A stretch of 64,000 nucleotides of DNA from Strongylocentrotus purpuratus (GCF_000002235.5 NW_022145612.1:16422809-16486808), one strand, 5' to 3'. Positions 43,863-55,781 are shown, counted from the stretch's first letter. Notes: generated from the sequence alone by a model not told the origin. Made by a program: numbers and translations.

Positions 43863-44846
43863 AAAGAATGATTCCCCAAATTCTTTATGGACTTAGCATG
43901 GTGTCCATCGAGTTTACAACCGATCAAACCATACGTTATCTGTTCGTAGCTGTGAGATAGAAAGCAGTATGAACACCCTAATGTTGTTATGTCTACATGT
44001 ACTTCTGTTTTTTAAATTTATTATTTCAAAAATTTAATATAGGATTGATTTGTACAAATTTGATCAGGCATTTCGTCTTTAGGCCGTTATCGGAGACTGG
44101 GATTCAATGTGATTCTATGTCTTTTATTAATGTTATAAGAAATTTTTGTGCAATGCACAATGTATCTTAAAAAAGTCTTTTTAGTATTAACCGTTTTGCT
44201 GTGAATATGAAAGTGAAGGATTTTTCTAAAAAACCCTCTATATGTATGTTAACTTGCTTGTAAAAAGCGGCGGAAAGCTCTATATGCTCATTGCGTTGAC
44301 TGTTACGAAAACATTAGGAAATGTTGTTCTTGTTTTAGCTTATACCCAAAAAATATTATCCCTCATTTTCTCCATTGTAATCTTTTCGTAAAACGCAAAA
44401 CTTATTCTCCCATGCTTTTTTTTTTGGTCGTCTCTTTCTCTTTATATACCTGTTGTTAGTGCCCCAAATGTCATTACTGTCGACCTTTATTGCCTGCCAC
44501 CCTTTTTGTAAACGACTGAAATCTTTTTGTTTTGTAAAACCTACATATGTTTTTAATAAAAACTTGTTTTGTTGCTATTTTTCATAACTTTGTATGTGGT
44601 TGCTTGTTTGTTGGATCAAGACACGTCCGTATCTTGCCAAGTCGTGAGAGAGACCAAAAGAGAAAGGGAGAGAGAGAGAGAGAGAGGGGGGGGGGGGGGG
44701 GTTCAGAGAGACTGACCGAGAGAGAAAAAGAGAGAGAGAAAGGGAAGCCTTTGGAAAGCATACGTCAAATTTAAATTTTACAATATCTGGATAACTAATT
44801 GATGAGCAGCGAGGGACCGAGTGTCTATTCAAAATGTATGACAGTA
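43863..44846. other. No gene; (GA)n and poly-G near 44650-44745
   Basis: AT-rich flank, then GAGAGA/G16 simple repeats. AATAAAAACTTG at 44558 resembles the end of a retroelement or transcript, but nothing upstream supports a gene. Confidence 0.35.
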
Positions 44847-45207
44847 CATGGTCCGTATTCTACTTATAAACCGGTTTATTAACATAGGCCTATTCAAATT
44901 TGTGGATGTCTCTTTTCTGGGGACTTGGTTACGAGGTATTCCATTAACATATTAAACTATTTATAATCCAGGCTGCATACATTACTTATTGCTATTTCGA
45001 GCAAGCGTTCTACTTGTCAAGAACAATTAACCTTTCTTAAAACAATATACATTAATCACGGTAGAGGTTTACGGTACACCATGTGTAAAGTCCTAGAGGG
45101 ACTAAGGAAAGTGGATAGAAAATAGAAGTGAAAATAGAAAGGCGAGAAAGTGGAGGTTGGAAGGATCGAAGAGTATCTTTCAGAAGTGAGTATAGTCCTG
45201 AAAAAAA

Positions 45208-45470
45208 GTCGACACCCGACTCAAAGAACACAAGACCCACCACCGACGCAGCGACTGGGACAAGTCAGCCATCGTCAAGCACGCACAACAAGAGCTCCAC
45301 CGCATTCACTGGGATAAAAGTCACCTCATCACCACCATCCGACATTGCACACACGAATTAGGGTCCGAGAAGCCATCGAGATCCACCAACACAACACCGT
45401 ACCCCAAGACCCAGGCCTTCACATCAACAGCATCTGGCACCCAATCCTTCCTCACCATTCTACTTCCGAC
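45208..45470 (+). pseudogene. GIY-YIG endonuclease C-terminal remnant (Penelope-type)
   Basis: The frame from 45211 reads DTRLKEHKTHHRRSDWDKSA then IVKHAQQELHRIHWDKSHLI. After a one-base shift near 45355 it continues RVREAIEIHQHNTVPQDPGL and HINSIWHPIL. The order LKEH...A...H.(I/W)DW......R...EA..I...N.....G...S..W.P.L matches the C-terminal half of the endonuclease domain of Penelope-like retroelements. The N-terminal GIY..YIG part and the reverse transcriptase are missing; the 5' edge abuts an inverted repeat. A Thr/Pro/Asn-rich open tail follows to 45698. Confidence 0.7.
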
Positions 45471-46414
45471 CAATCTTCAACCAACTCCACAACCAGCACG
45501 CCAACCACCAACACGTCACCTATCCATCCATCCGTCAGCCCAAACACCACCTGCAACCACCCAACCACTCCTACTCAAACAAGCACTACACGTTCTCAAC
45601 TAGCCACTTCACCCACACAAGCACCGACCACGCCCACACCTCGCTACAACCTACGCCGACGAAACCGCCGACCAACACACACAGAGCGACACCACTAATA
45701 GCTGTCCTCACCGCCGATCGATACACCCACTCATCAGCCGACACACCGCCCGCTACTCCGCCGACACCAACCACACGACGTCCGCATAACCGCCGCCCAC
45801 TCGTTTCCCGCCAATTCACGCAACCGAGCGCCACCACCGACAGCTACCTGCCAACCCGCCGAGCCCGCCGGCCCAGTGCTTTCCCCCAAGTCCGCACTCA
45901 CGCCATTATAAGGACCGCCGCACGCATATATAGCGAACACTCACTCCTGAAGAGAAAAAAAAAAAAAGAGAAAGAAAGAAATTAATATTAAAAAGAAAGG
46001 CGTTGGTGATAATAGTCAGGTCTTGACTGATTGCCATTACAACAAAAAACAACAACAACGAAGACGGACAGTCAACCTGTCCGAAACGTCGAGTCTACTC
46101 TCCTGCTCCTGCTCTGCAACTCTACTCAACTCTCCAACTCAATCCAGTCTTCTACTCAAACCTCTCATCCTATCTACAACTTTCTGGTTTACAGTCCTTT
46201 TCAGGACTATACTCACTTCTGAAAGATACTCTTCCTTCCAACCTCCACTTTCTCGCCTTTCTATTTTCACTTCTATTTGCAATGACGACCTTCGTCATTG
46301 CCTTGTTTTCGTTCACATTCTGCCCCATTAATATTCTCCTTTTCCTCCTTTTCCTTTTCCTTATCCTTATCCTTATCGTCAGGAAATCGCATTCGTTTTG
46401 CACGTAATGTTTGT

Positions 46415-48090
46415 TATTCCTAGTTAGGTGCTTTTCTCATGTCCTTTTCCTTTCACATTTCATAGGCATAGTCTCTAACATCCCTTCAAGGTCACTACAT
46501 TCTTCGATTTTCGAAATCACTCATGCATAACCGTCCAGGCGCCATTTTGTCCGTTTCTGGTCCATTTTAAGGCCTTTCTTTCTTCCTTCCTATCTCCACT
46601 ATCCTAGATCCTACACATTTGTAACAAATTCCTCTAGATAGTCTAAGAGATGTTCTTTTATCTGCGACGTATAACCTGCCCTTCAAAATGCCATCTTCAT
46701 ACTCAAAATTCAAATCTGAAACCGACTCCGTCAACTATCTCTCAAATTCTTGAAAAATTGACACCTAAATAATCTAAAACTGCCATAACTTTCTCATATA
46801 AATTCCGTTTTGTATTTAAATCTCACAGTATCCTTATCTCATAATTGCACATAGCCATGCCAAATTTCACGCTCCAATGACTTTGCACAACATAAATAGC
46901 GCCCTCTAAAGTTCTGGGAATTGGCTTTCTCTCTGTGGCCGTATCTCCATAATGGCTTGGCAAACCCGTACCCTTTTTTGGATTTAGATACTTGAAGATA
47001 TGCCCTTTCCAGCCATATACAAAATTATATACCCTATCACTGACCAAATTTGAGAAAATTGCCCTCCAAATTCGCCATTTTCAAGAAAATTCCAAAATAA
47101 CTTCAACTTGCTCTAAAATTACGATCCTTTGACCTACGTCAATAAAACTTGGCACACACATGTATTTATATACGTGACAACTGTCCGCAAAGTTTGGTAA
47201 AATTTGATTATGTCAGCGCAAAGTTATCTCAAAAAATGATGTATTTACTATGCATTGCGTGATAGCGCGTTAAATGCGTGCAATACATTGCGCGAAGATA
47301 ACAATGGTGTCAAACTGACCGCAATGAAGTGCCCTTTCGAATGATACCAAGTATAGTATATGTTCACACAGAAAATTGTGAATAAATCGCATTTGAACAA
47401 AGATCACTACACGAATTCCGCCGAGTTTCCGCCCGAATCTAACACGTATCGGCTATGACGTCATTTTTTCAGACTGCTTTTCGCCCCTTAAACGTCCTTT
47501 TTTTTCCTTGAAAATTTGCAGTGACATGCCGAGTTCCAATACGCAGGGCACCTCATGGCCGGATTTTTAAAATTGGTCAATGTGGCTATTTAAGACGCCA
47601 TTTTGTCCTATAAATCTATTTTACATCACGTGTTTCGATAGGATTATCATGGGAAAAAAGAGAGTGGTTTACAATAACATTCATGAAATTCTCTTTCTAA
47701 TGATACCAAATACGGCTCATAAAGAGACATAAAGAGAGAGAGAAAAAACAATCCTGTACGTTTTCCGCTCATGCATTACACGCATTGTCTATGGGGCATA
47801 TCGGGTTCACGCTTTTGACCCCCAGAACGATCTTTATTGCAATGACGAACATGCACCAAATCCCCTTGGTTTTTGCACGCAGTGCTTGCGAGCCCTTTCC
47901 ACGTCCTTTCCCATATCCCAATTTCTTTCAAACTTCGTAGGCATAGTCACTACCATCCCATCAAGGTCACTGTTGAGGCCTTTCTTTCGCCCTACCTATC
48001 TCCAATATCACAGAAGCTACAGACTTCGTACAAATTGCTCTGGATAGGGCGAGAGAAGCTCTTTCGTTTGACACGTAGAAACATGGCGTC
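46415..48090 (+). repeat. Diverged direct repeat pair flanking 1.2 kb
   Basis: 46415-46670 and 47870-48090 share TTTGCACG, TAGGCATAGTC, ATCCC.TCAAGGTCACT, GGCCTTTCTTTC..CCTA and AGAGA.G(T/C)TCTTT. The middle has no recognised coding sequence. Confidence 0.65.
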
Positions 48091-48438
48091 ATTGCACGCA
48101 CATCGTTGTGACACGATTGCATTTCTAAGTTTCTATCCACTTTCCTTAGTCCCTCTAGGACTTTACACATGGTGTACCGTAAACCTCTACCGTGATTATT
48201 CATACCACCATGCAAACCTTCAAACATCATCGAATATACATTAAATTGAGTATGTTTGTAAACCGGGCTATTCATTTAAATCTGATCCAGGGTCGAAATC
48301 TTAGATCTTATAGATCTCGGACTAAGAACCCCTTTGTTAAATCTGATTTAAACAAAAATCAAAACCCGCCGTAGGGTTTATATAGATAGTAGAATACGAG
48401 TCCATGGGTATCGATTTAATGTAATTTCTCTATCTATC

Positions 48439-49139
48439 CAGGAAAGTGATAAAGAAGGAGTGGAGTCAAGCCGCTCTCCCCATGCTCCAAGCCGCCGAAA
48501 GGTTATGCACTAATCTACAACTGTTGACCAGGTGGTGAGATAAACGAGCGCATGAAATATCAGGATTTAGAATTCCTACATCAGAAAATGGTATCGCAAC
48601 TTGTTCGCTGTCCCTTTCACTGATTTCTCATCAATTGTTGAATGTGTAATGAGTAGAACAAGCGAACACAAACTTGTGTAATTTCATCCTTTTTCCAACT
48701 GCAAAAATACACACACAAAAAAAAAAACGCGAAAACACGCATTAGCAAACTTCCCGGCAAACTTAAAGTTATCGAAGATTGTAAATCATGGATTAAATGA
48801 CAGGACATTGAAACATCCGAAAATAAGCGCATTATCCTAAAATATTGACTTTTTGTCAGGATCAAATTTTTCTTTTACCAACTCTAGCACACAAATTATA
48901 GGAAGGGCGGAGTTCGCTTGTTCTACTCATTTATTAATGAGAAATTATTGAAAGGGACAGCGAACATTTGCTGGGAAACCATTTTCTGATGTAAGAATTC
49001 AAAATCCTGATATTTCGTGCGCTCTTTTATCTCACCACCTGGTCAACAGTCGCAGATTAGCGCATAACTTTTCGGCGGCCTGGAGCATGCGGGGTCAAAG
49101 GAGAGCGGCTTGATTCCACTCCTTCCTATCACCTCCCTG
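48439..49139. mobile_element. Foldback element, ~230-bp arms
   Basis: Left CAGGAAAGTGATAAAGAAGG pairs with right (inverse) CAGGGAGGTGATAGGAAGG. The pairing continues through AGCCGCTCTCC, GCCGCCGAAAGGTTATG, TGACCAGGTGGTGAGATAAA, AGAAAATGGT and GAACAAGCGAAC to about 48675/48905, leaving a spacer of about 230 bp. No clear target duplication. Confidence 0.85.
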
Positions 49140-49612
49140 ATTGCAACATCTCTCCATTTCTTTTGTAGTTTTAGTCCACTCCCATCAGTTCTTGACATTC
49201 TCTTCCCGGTTGATTCTAGGTCCCCTCACGGTTTAGTTCCTCCGCTCTTCCCTCCAACACATCCTTTAAAGAGGCTTTAATTGGTGCCTTTTAACATGAC
49301 CAAAGCATTTGACTTTTCTCTCCTTAACTGATCCTACCAGTGCAATTTTGTTTACGCCCTGCCATGTGCAATATCTCTTTGTTGGTTTTCATTCGTTTCC
49401 AGGATTTTTTTCATCATTCTTCCGTAAACCCAAAACATTTCAAAAGATGTTATTCTATTTTCTATGGCCTTGCTTATTGTCCATGTTCCTGCTCCATTCA
49501 ATAGGACATACCATATACCAATAGGACATACCGTATACGTACCAGGTTACTAGTCTGTTTTAATTAAAGTGAAACGCATTTAAGGCGAAAATAATAATTT
49601 GTATATAGGTGC
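49140..49612. other. No gene seen
   Basis: Pyrimidine-rich unique sequence; AATAGGACATACC is duplicated near 49498 and 49519. Confidence 0.35.
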
Positions 49613-49826
49613 CACTATGAACATGACTGACAAAGAAAGCGGACATAATATACAGTTCCTCATGCAGACAAAGGAACATCCCTTCACTGCTATTAAGTAA
49701 AAATGTGTAGAACAGGTGTCACTTGCATAATCTTCTTACATAATAGCAGTGAAGGGATGTTCCTTTGTCTACTTGAGGAACTGTATATTTTGTCCGCTTT
49801 CTTAATTGTTAGTCATGTTCATAGTG
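49613..49826. mobile_element. Foldback MITE (copy 1)
   Basis: Starts CACTATGAACATGACTGACA and ends with its inverse. Arms of about 95 bp include AAGCGGACA, ATACAGTTCCTC, GACAAAGGAACATCCCTTCA and CTGCTATTA. The loop holds AAAAATGTGTAGAACAGGTG. A second copy is at 59026-59225. Confidence 0.9.
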
Positions 49827-50275
49827 TGCATGCTTGGTTAGCTCCTCAACTATTATTGATCCCTAAATAAATACTTGCCATCCATCGATATGAGGCCTAC
49901 ATCAGAAAAGTAAAAATGAAATTTAACGTTCTATATTTCGCCGGGCAGAGCGTGGGTGCAGTCAACATTCAGACTTTTTCATCAGGATATCAAAATAATT
50001 CATGCATGCTTTCGCTTTTTAACTCGAAAACGCCACTGTACTGTTACGGCCCTCCATCTTAGAACGGGTCCTGGATGCTGGAGGGCTGGCCTGTCCCTTG
50101 CCCCTATCACCGTCATCTGACGAAGAGTTTGCCAGTCTGACTAATGCGAGCGGTTTCTATTTGGCTTGTAGTTTAGAGGCCCGGACGTGGCTCCGTTTTC
50201 CCAAAGTATATGAGTGTGGAGATTAGAGGTGTTTTGGATAGCGCTGGACGTGTATTCTCTATGAGAGGGTTATAT
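49827..50275. other. No gene seen
   Basis: Unique sequence between two mobile elements with no exon recognised. Confidence 0.35.
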
Positions 50276-51158
50276 CAAGCGCGTAGCCAGGATTTCATTT
50301 TAGGGGGGGGGGGGGGCGGTAGGGAGCACGCGAAGCGTGCGAATCACTAAAAGAGCGCGCATAGCGCGCTCCCTAGGGGGGTGGGTGCAGGGAGGGGGGA
50401 GTTTTGAAAGAAGACGATTCTTGTGCCTTTCTCGACTCATAATCCTTGTCTGAATTCAGTCCGCCCCTCATGCGCATAGCGCGGAAGCTTTGACGTATTA
50501 TTAGACAAAGAAGATGATTCGTTGTACCTTTGACGTATTATTAGACAAAGAAGATGATTCGTTGTACCTTTGACGTATTATTAGACAAAGAAGATGATTC
50601 GTTGTACCTTTCTACCCTTAATCCTTATCTGAACTTTGAAGTTTCATTAAATTATTAGAGAAAGAAGACGACTCGAAGCTCCGTTCTCGACTCTTAATCC
50701 TTGTCTGAATTCAGTTCCCCCCTCCCCCCTCCTCCTGCGCGAAGCTATGACGTATTATTAGACAAAGAAGACGATTCGTCAGTGTACCTTTTCCGACCCT
50801 TAATCCTTATCTGTATTCAGTCCCCCTCTTTCAAAGCGCGGAAGCTTTGAAGTTTCATTAAATTATTAGAGAAAGAAGACGATTCGTTGTTCCGTTCTCG
50901 ACTCTTAATCCATAATTTGAACTCAATTTCCCCCTTTTCGCGCGAAGCTCGGAAGCTTTGACGTTTTATCAAATTATTAGAGAAAGAAGACGATTCGTTG
51001 TACCGTTCTCGACTCCTTTTCCCTTTTTCTTCCTACGTCCTCTTCCTTTTTTTCTTCTCTTTCTCTCTCTTTTTTTTTTTCTGGCCGGCGTTTTTTTTTT
51101 TTTTGGGGGGGGGGGGGGGGGGGGCGACCGCCCCCACCGCCCCCTGGCTACGCGCCTG
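50276..51158 (+). mobile_element. Complete hAT-like family A element
   Basis: The ends CAAGCGCGTAGCCAGG and (inverse) CAGGCGCGTAGCCAGG are flanked by GGTTATAT (50268-50275) and TGTTATAT (51159-51166), a 7-of-8 target duplication. Inside: a GCGGTAGGGAGCACGCGAAG leader with several short palindromes (ACGCGAAGCGTGCG, GAGCGCGCATAGCGCGCTC), then about seven 110-bp units including a three-fold 48-bp repeat (near 50493-50606). A CT-rich tract and a T-G-C-rich end follow. No transposase. Confidence 0.85.
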
Positions 51159-51166
51159 TGTTATAT

Positions 51167-52217
51167 TACATCAGTCTATGGAGACTCAACTAATTACACG
51201 TTATGAAACGGTGGATTGTTTAACTGTATACTTCATTAATACAAACATAAGTCAACTCTCCAACACGTTATCATAGTTAACACCGACACCAATTACCTGG
51301 ATTAATCTCAACAAGTTGTAAAGGCAGGGATTGCCTTTTGTAGGAACTCTATTTCTCGCTTCCAATCCTTTTCCTTATTTTAGCTCAACTGGAGTAAAGT
51401 GGAAAGTTCGCTATCTGACCAAGACGAGAGCCAGTGTCGAGGTGACGAATTCACCGTGAAATACTGCTATCTATAGTCTCCGAGACCTGCTTTACGCATG
51501 GTGCGTCCGTAATCGCGCTCTGAGCTCTTTCGCCCCAAACAAAGAGATTCGATCATACACAGTATGTCCTCCGTAGGCCCCAAAAGCTTACTACGCCCTC
51601 TACGTTTTCTGCAAGATAACTAATTGTAACAGACTGGTTCGTTACAGTACTTTGCAGACAGGCGCGTCATTTAATGTCAACGAATCAATGCATCAGGAAC
51701 GGTTATTTTTTCTTTTATACATGGTAACAGATTCGTTTAGGAGCTAGTAGCTTCATGGTGGTACAACATATTTTGCTGGATATAAACTTTCACGTTGCAT
51801 GCATATAATTCTGATTTGTCCACTTGTTATCATGAGTAGGAATCATCGTATAGTGTCTCCTGTTTGACTTGTAATTCGGTGTTTGTCGACATTTTCCAGC
51901 GTATTTGAACGTTCTTCCTCACATGCATTGACCTTGGAAGAAATAATTGGTGACAAAAAGCTTCTGCGAGGATTGAGGAAAGAAGGGTAATATCTACACG
52001 GGACATTAAAAGCACAAATCATGGGCCATTCCTAGTTTTCTCACGCACTGGATCAAAGTATAGACTACATTTATTATCATCCTCACACTTTTGCTCTACC
52101 AATCTGAATCATGGATATCAGCTGTTCTTCTAAAAGCATAGTTAGTATAATATTCATTCACCTTTTCCTCGGTCGCATTTCTTTTCCCAATATGTCGAAT
52201 TCCCACCAAGCTCATTG
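51167..52217. other. No gene seen
   Basis: Unique sequence with short open frames lacking motif or splice support. Confidence 0.35.
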
Positions 52218-52579
52218 CAGGGCTGTCAACGTTAGGGAACTGCTTCGAGGGAGATCGTATGCAAACATTTGTTTTCCTCAACGGTGGGGGGGGGGGGGGG
52301 GGGGGGGGGGGGTGGGGGGTTGTAGTAGAGTCAAATAATATGAAGAAAAAAAGTGCCCACTACTCCCCCCCCCCCCTTGAGCAAAGAAAAAAGGTAAAAT
52401 TGTAGTTATCATATGTTTGTCGGGAGGTTTATTCATAAACCGGGAGATTCTACATCGAAGCGGGAGAGCGGGAGGAAGGGCGTGGTGGCGGGAGTCTCCC
52501 GGTGCGAGCTGGTGGGAGTGGGACGGCGGGAGAATGAGCGTGGTGGCGTGAGACTAACGCGGGAGGGTTGACAGCCCTG
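52218..52579. mobile_element. hAT MITE, CAGGGCTGTCAAC ends
   Basis: A perfect 13-bp TIR pair, CAGGGCTGTCAAC and GTTGACAGCCCTG. Flanking CTCATTG and CTTATTG resemble a target duplication (6 of 7). The interior has a G tract (52285-52318) and several CGGGAGWNTC / GCGGGAG repeats on the right side. Confidence 0.8.
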
Positions 52580-52643
52580 CTTATTGTATACCAGGAAGTA
52601 GGCCTGTCCCATGCTGTATTCTACACAAATCCATCCATGTATG

Positions 52644-53575
52644 CATAGGCACCGGAAGTGGGGGGGGGGGGGGGGGGCAAAGGCAGTTTCGCCTCCAAGA
52701 ACCCCCCATCCTTTAAAAAAAAACAGTTAAGGAGTAAAGATGGTTTGTATTTTTTTAACCAATAAGAACATTAAAACATTAAAACCCGAATTGAATCACA
52801 TACAAAATATATTCCATTCAAAGAAAAGGAAATTTAACAGGAATTAAAATCTCCTATACATTCCACATGCCCCTATAGGCCTATATATGAAGGCTTTTTG
52901 TAATAGCGATACGCGGCTATCGTTGAAATATTGTGAGAGGATGGGAAAGCGTGTGTTTTTAATATTATAGTGGTGAGAAGACATGAGCCCCTGAACACTG
53001 GCATACTGATGGGAGTGTATTTCTAATTCGATACCAGTGATTTACAAATGTTGCTTGAAATGACATGATTTTCCGGTATTTTTTCTCATTTTTGGGTGTA
53101 AATTGTACCTTTTTATGCGTTGGTTGGACAATCCCAAATTCCCAAGTTTACAATCGGGCGAAAAATTTTCTTTTTTAGAAGCCTATATGTCAGGGCCTGC
53201 AGAACGTCGGGACTTGGGGGCTCCAGCGCCCCCACATTTTTTTTAAATGGATGTTAAAGAGCAAAAGAAAAAAAGAGAGAGAACAAAAATGAATGACCTG
53301 CCAATGTTAAAATGAGGTATTAAAATATGCTTATTTGGCCGTAATTAAATGCCTAAAACCCCTGAGCTTATGGGGGCTCCGCCTCCTAAACGCCACCAAG
53401 GGCCCTAAAGAGGGCCCCTGAATGCTTATCTAACCATAATTAAATACCTAAAACCCCTGAGCTTCCGGGGGCTCTGCCCCTTGGATCCCACCAAGGGCCC
53501 TACGGCGAGCCCCTGGATGCTCATCTGGCCGTAATACCTAAAACCTCCGAGCTTCCGGGGGCTCTGCAAATAGAT
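52644..53575 (+). mobile_element. Family B copy, right end truncated
   Basis: Begins CATAGGCACCGGAAGTGGGG and is collinear with the inverse of 26663-25700. It has the AGTTAAGGAGTAAAGATGGT block, GAGAAGACATGAGCCCCTGA, ATTTCTAATTCGATACCAGT and three copies of the ~97-bp unit (53330-53575). The CTTCCGGCGCGCCTG end is missing. Confidence 0.8.
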
Positions 53576-53845
53576 CACATTATAGGGCTTCATTGTATGA
53601 TAATTTTGAAATATCTTCTTAAACATCCTACTGAGAGTTCCAAACTTCCAACAAAAGCTGGTGAAAGCGGGCTCATTTACATAATATGCTGCAGTACACT
53701 GTGCAACAAAATAGAAAGAAGCTTTGATTGCATTATCCTCCCTCATCTTCAATCATCCATAATCTAACATGTTGGAAAATGTAGTGGGTGAAGGATTTGC
53801 TTGATAACAAATTTGAGAGTTGTTGGAAATTAACTGAAATGTAAC

Positions 53846-54060
53846 AGGGGGCGCGATAGCTCAGTCGGTATATAGAGCAGTAATCTCGTAATCCAGTGAC
53901 CCGGGTTCGAAACCAAGGCGATGCGCTAATGCCCTTTGGTAAGGCATTAAACCTCATTACCAGGTCCCTCGGAGAGGACCTTAAAGCCGTCGACCGTCTG
54001 GTTGCTTATTACTTACTTATGCTTTCTTAGCAGTCAGGTAAAATAACCACTACCACCATG
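53846..54060 (+). mobile_element. tRNA-derived SINE
   Basis: A box TAGCTCAGTCGG (53857-53868) and B box GGGTTCGAAACC (53903-53914) form a tRNA-like head. The body has GGTCCCTCGGAGAGGACCTT and the end CCACTACCACCATG. Same family as 28590-28800. Confidence 0.85.
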
Positions 54061-54780
54061 TCTATTTTTAGAGAATTTTATCAAGCCGTTGAACTATTAC
54101 GGAAAACACACTCCTGAAAATAAAAAAAATTGTACAACCAGCTGATTCTATTAGAACATGGTACATTCTCAGAGAGGAAGCTGCATTTGACCTACTGGAC
54201 AGACGATTTGTCAACACCAGTAAATAATTGTTCAAAATCCGTACAAGTTTTGTATCGGAAGATTGGCACAATAACAACAATTGTACTGTTTAATGATCTA
54301 TTAAACTCACCCAATCCAGAATACAGATTATTTGAAGAAGTGATTCTTGAATTTGCTGTTCCACTAAAAGATATAAGAGGAAGTACACTTTTCTGATGAC
54401 AAATATTCTTAGTTAAGGTGTAATGACCTAAATGAAGATGATATTGACGTGCTAGATAGGATAATATCAGAACTTATATACGAGAATGAAGAAAATTCCT
54501 AGACATTCACAATGATGTTTGAAAGGAATGTCTCAGAAAAACGTTATGACTATTGTAAGGATAGGTTATTATTCCAGTAGATTTAGACTGGGAGGAGGTA
54601 CGTAATTTCAAGTGTCGTAATGACACTCGATTTCATTCTCTTTATTTCGAAGTGAGTCATAATACAATTGCACTGAACTACTTTTTACCTAAGATAAGGA
54701 GAAAGGGTTTCCCGAAATGAACCTTTTGTGATAAACAGTGTTACTTTTATTTGGTGGGTGTAAAATAGTAAGGCCAATCT
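54061..54780 (+). pseudogene. L1-like LINE ORF2 C-terminal remnant
   Basis: In one frame (54586-54719): DWEEVRNFKCRNDTRFHSLY then FEVSHNTIALNYFLPKIRRK and GFPK-stop-TFCDKQ. The L1-type pattern (DWE.....FK...DT.....QY...H......NYFL.KI......C.FC) is clear, with TGA standing where the first Cys of the C-x-x-C knuckle is expected. The upstream open frame 54130-54396 may be decayed ORF2 in another frame. The SINE at 53846 lies directly upstream; such SINEs are commonly mobilised by LINEs, but no partnership can be inferred here. Confidence 0.6.
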
Positions 54781-55781
54781 GAAATTGGCTTATTTGTCAC
54801 TTATACAAGCTTTTAATCCTTCATTATTTGAAAACTTATTTGATGTCCAGAAGTACAAGTTTTTGTCATTTATGTTTTTTGTCTAAAATACTATATTTAT
54901 GTGTGCACATTTCAAAGTAAACATCCATATTACGTTGGTTTAAAACAATTTATCAATAATAAAACACAAACGTAATATTTCATTGCCAAAAAAGAAAGGT
55001 AAATTAACATTTCATTTTAGGAAGTGGAAGTTTGAATCTAATCTGACATCTTCACCATCTATTTCTCTCATATTGAAGAATATTTTGTTTAATGATTTTC
55101 ATTCTACAGTATCAGTATTGTTATTATCTATATTTTTTGAAGGAGAGGGGGGGGGGGGGGGGTCCTTTTTCTGCTTTGTTTTTATTGTTTGTTTGTTCTT
55201 GTTTCATGATTCTCTTGTTCATGGTCATTATATTTTATCATGGTGTTACATTTTTTTAATTTTTATATCTTTTGCTTTATAAAACAAATAAAACACGTTA
55301 CATTTGTTTTGTTGTATCTTTTGCTTTATAAAACAAATAAAAAATATATATTAATAAAACGTTCCTTATAATAACGTCAAAGCCTGTTAGAATACCAAAT
55401 ACTAATCTATGCTTTGTGAAATATCACTATAACAGAACAACACAGTGCTTTGGTTAATGATCTATAACAGGCACCAGTCCTTTGTATAGTGGGTCTGACT
55501 TCATTGTATGTGAAATTGGGGTTGATGTGAATTTCAAATAAGCTTGGTTTTTTGTTGTTTCGGTAAAGTGACGATACCATTCCGATGTGCTTGACGTCAT
55601 TTCTTTTTTTAATAACGATAGAAATACAGGATAAAGGTACTATAGAAGCAAGAATAGTCCAGTTATACCACCTTTGACCAAGAGGTTTTCCCGAAATTTT
55701 GCTACGGACTCGCACATAATTTGCGTAAGCTATTATGTATAGACAAATATTTAGCTCTTAATCCAGTATATAAAGGATAAA
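54781..55781. other. No gene; short tandem duplication at 55266-55345
   Basis: TATCTTTTGCTTTATAAAAC followed by AAATAAAA occurs twice with a 46-bp period. A G18 run lies at 55146-55163. No protein family recognised in the open frames. Confidence 0.4.

Larger units (their letters stand above)
44847..48406. mobile_element. 3.6-kb composite bounded by nested inverted repeats
   Basis: Outer ends: CATGGTCCGTATTCTACTTA and (inverse) CATGGACTCGTATTCTACTA. Inner long repeat of about 70 bp: TAATCACGGTAGAGGTTTAC, GGTACACCATGTGTAAAGTC and CTAGAGGGACTAAGGAAAGT at 45054-45120, inverted at 48125-48200. A third inverted pair joins 45105-45205 to 46195-46290. Between are a GIY-YIG remnant (45208-45470) and two diverged direct copies (46415-46670 and 47870-48090). 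It may be a decayed Penelope-like element with inverted pseudo-LTRs, or unrelated insertions stacked together. Confidence 0.6.

Noticed and set aside
43730..43960. 76-codon open frame
   Set aside because: It crosses most of a 212-bp MITE, including one terminal inverted repeat.
45586..45940. Val/Gly/Arg-rich minus-strand frames
   Set aside because: They are shadows of the Thr/Pro-rich sequence downstream of the GIY-YIG remnant.
46066..46090. Hammerhead ribozyme near the GIY-YIG remnant
   Set aside because: A hairpin followed by GAAAC is present, but the required CTGATGA core before it is not visible.
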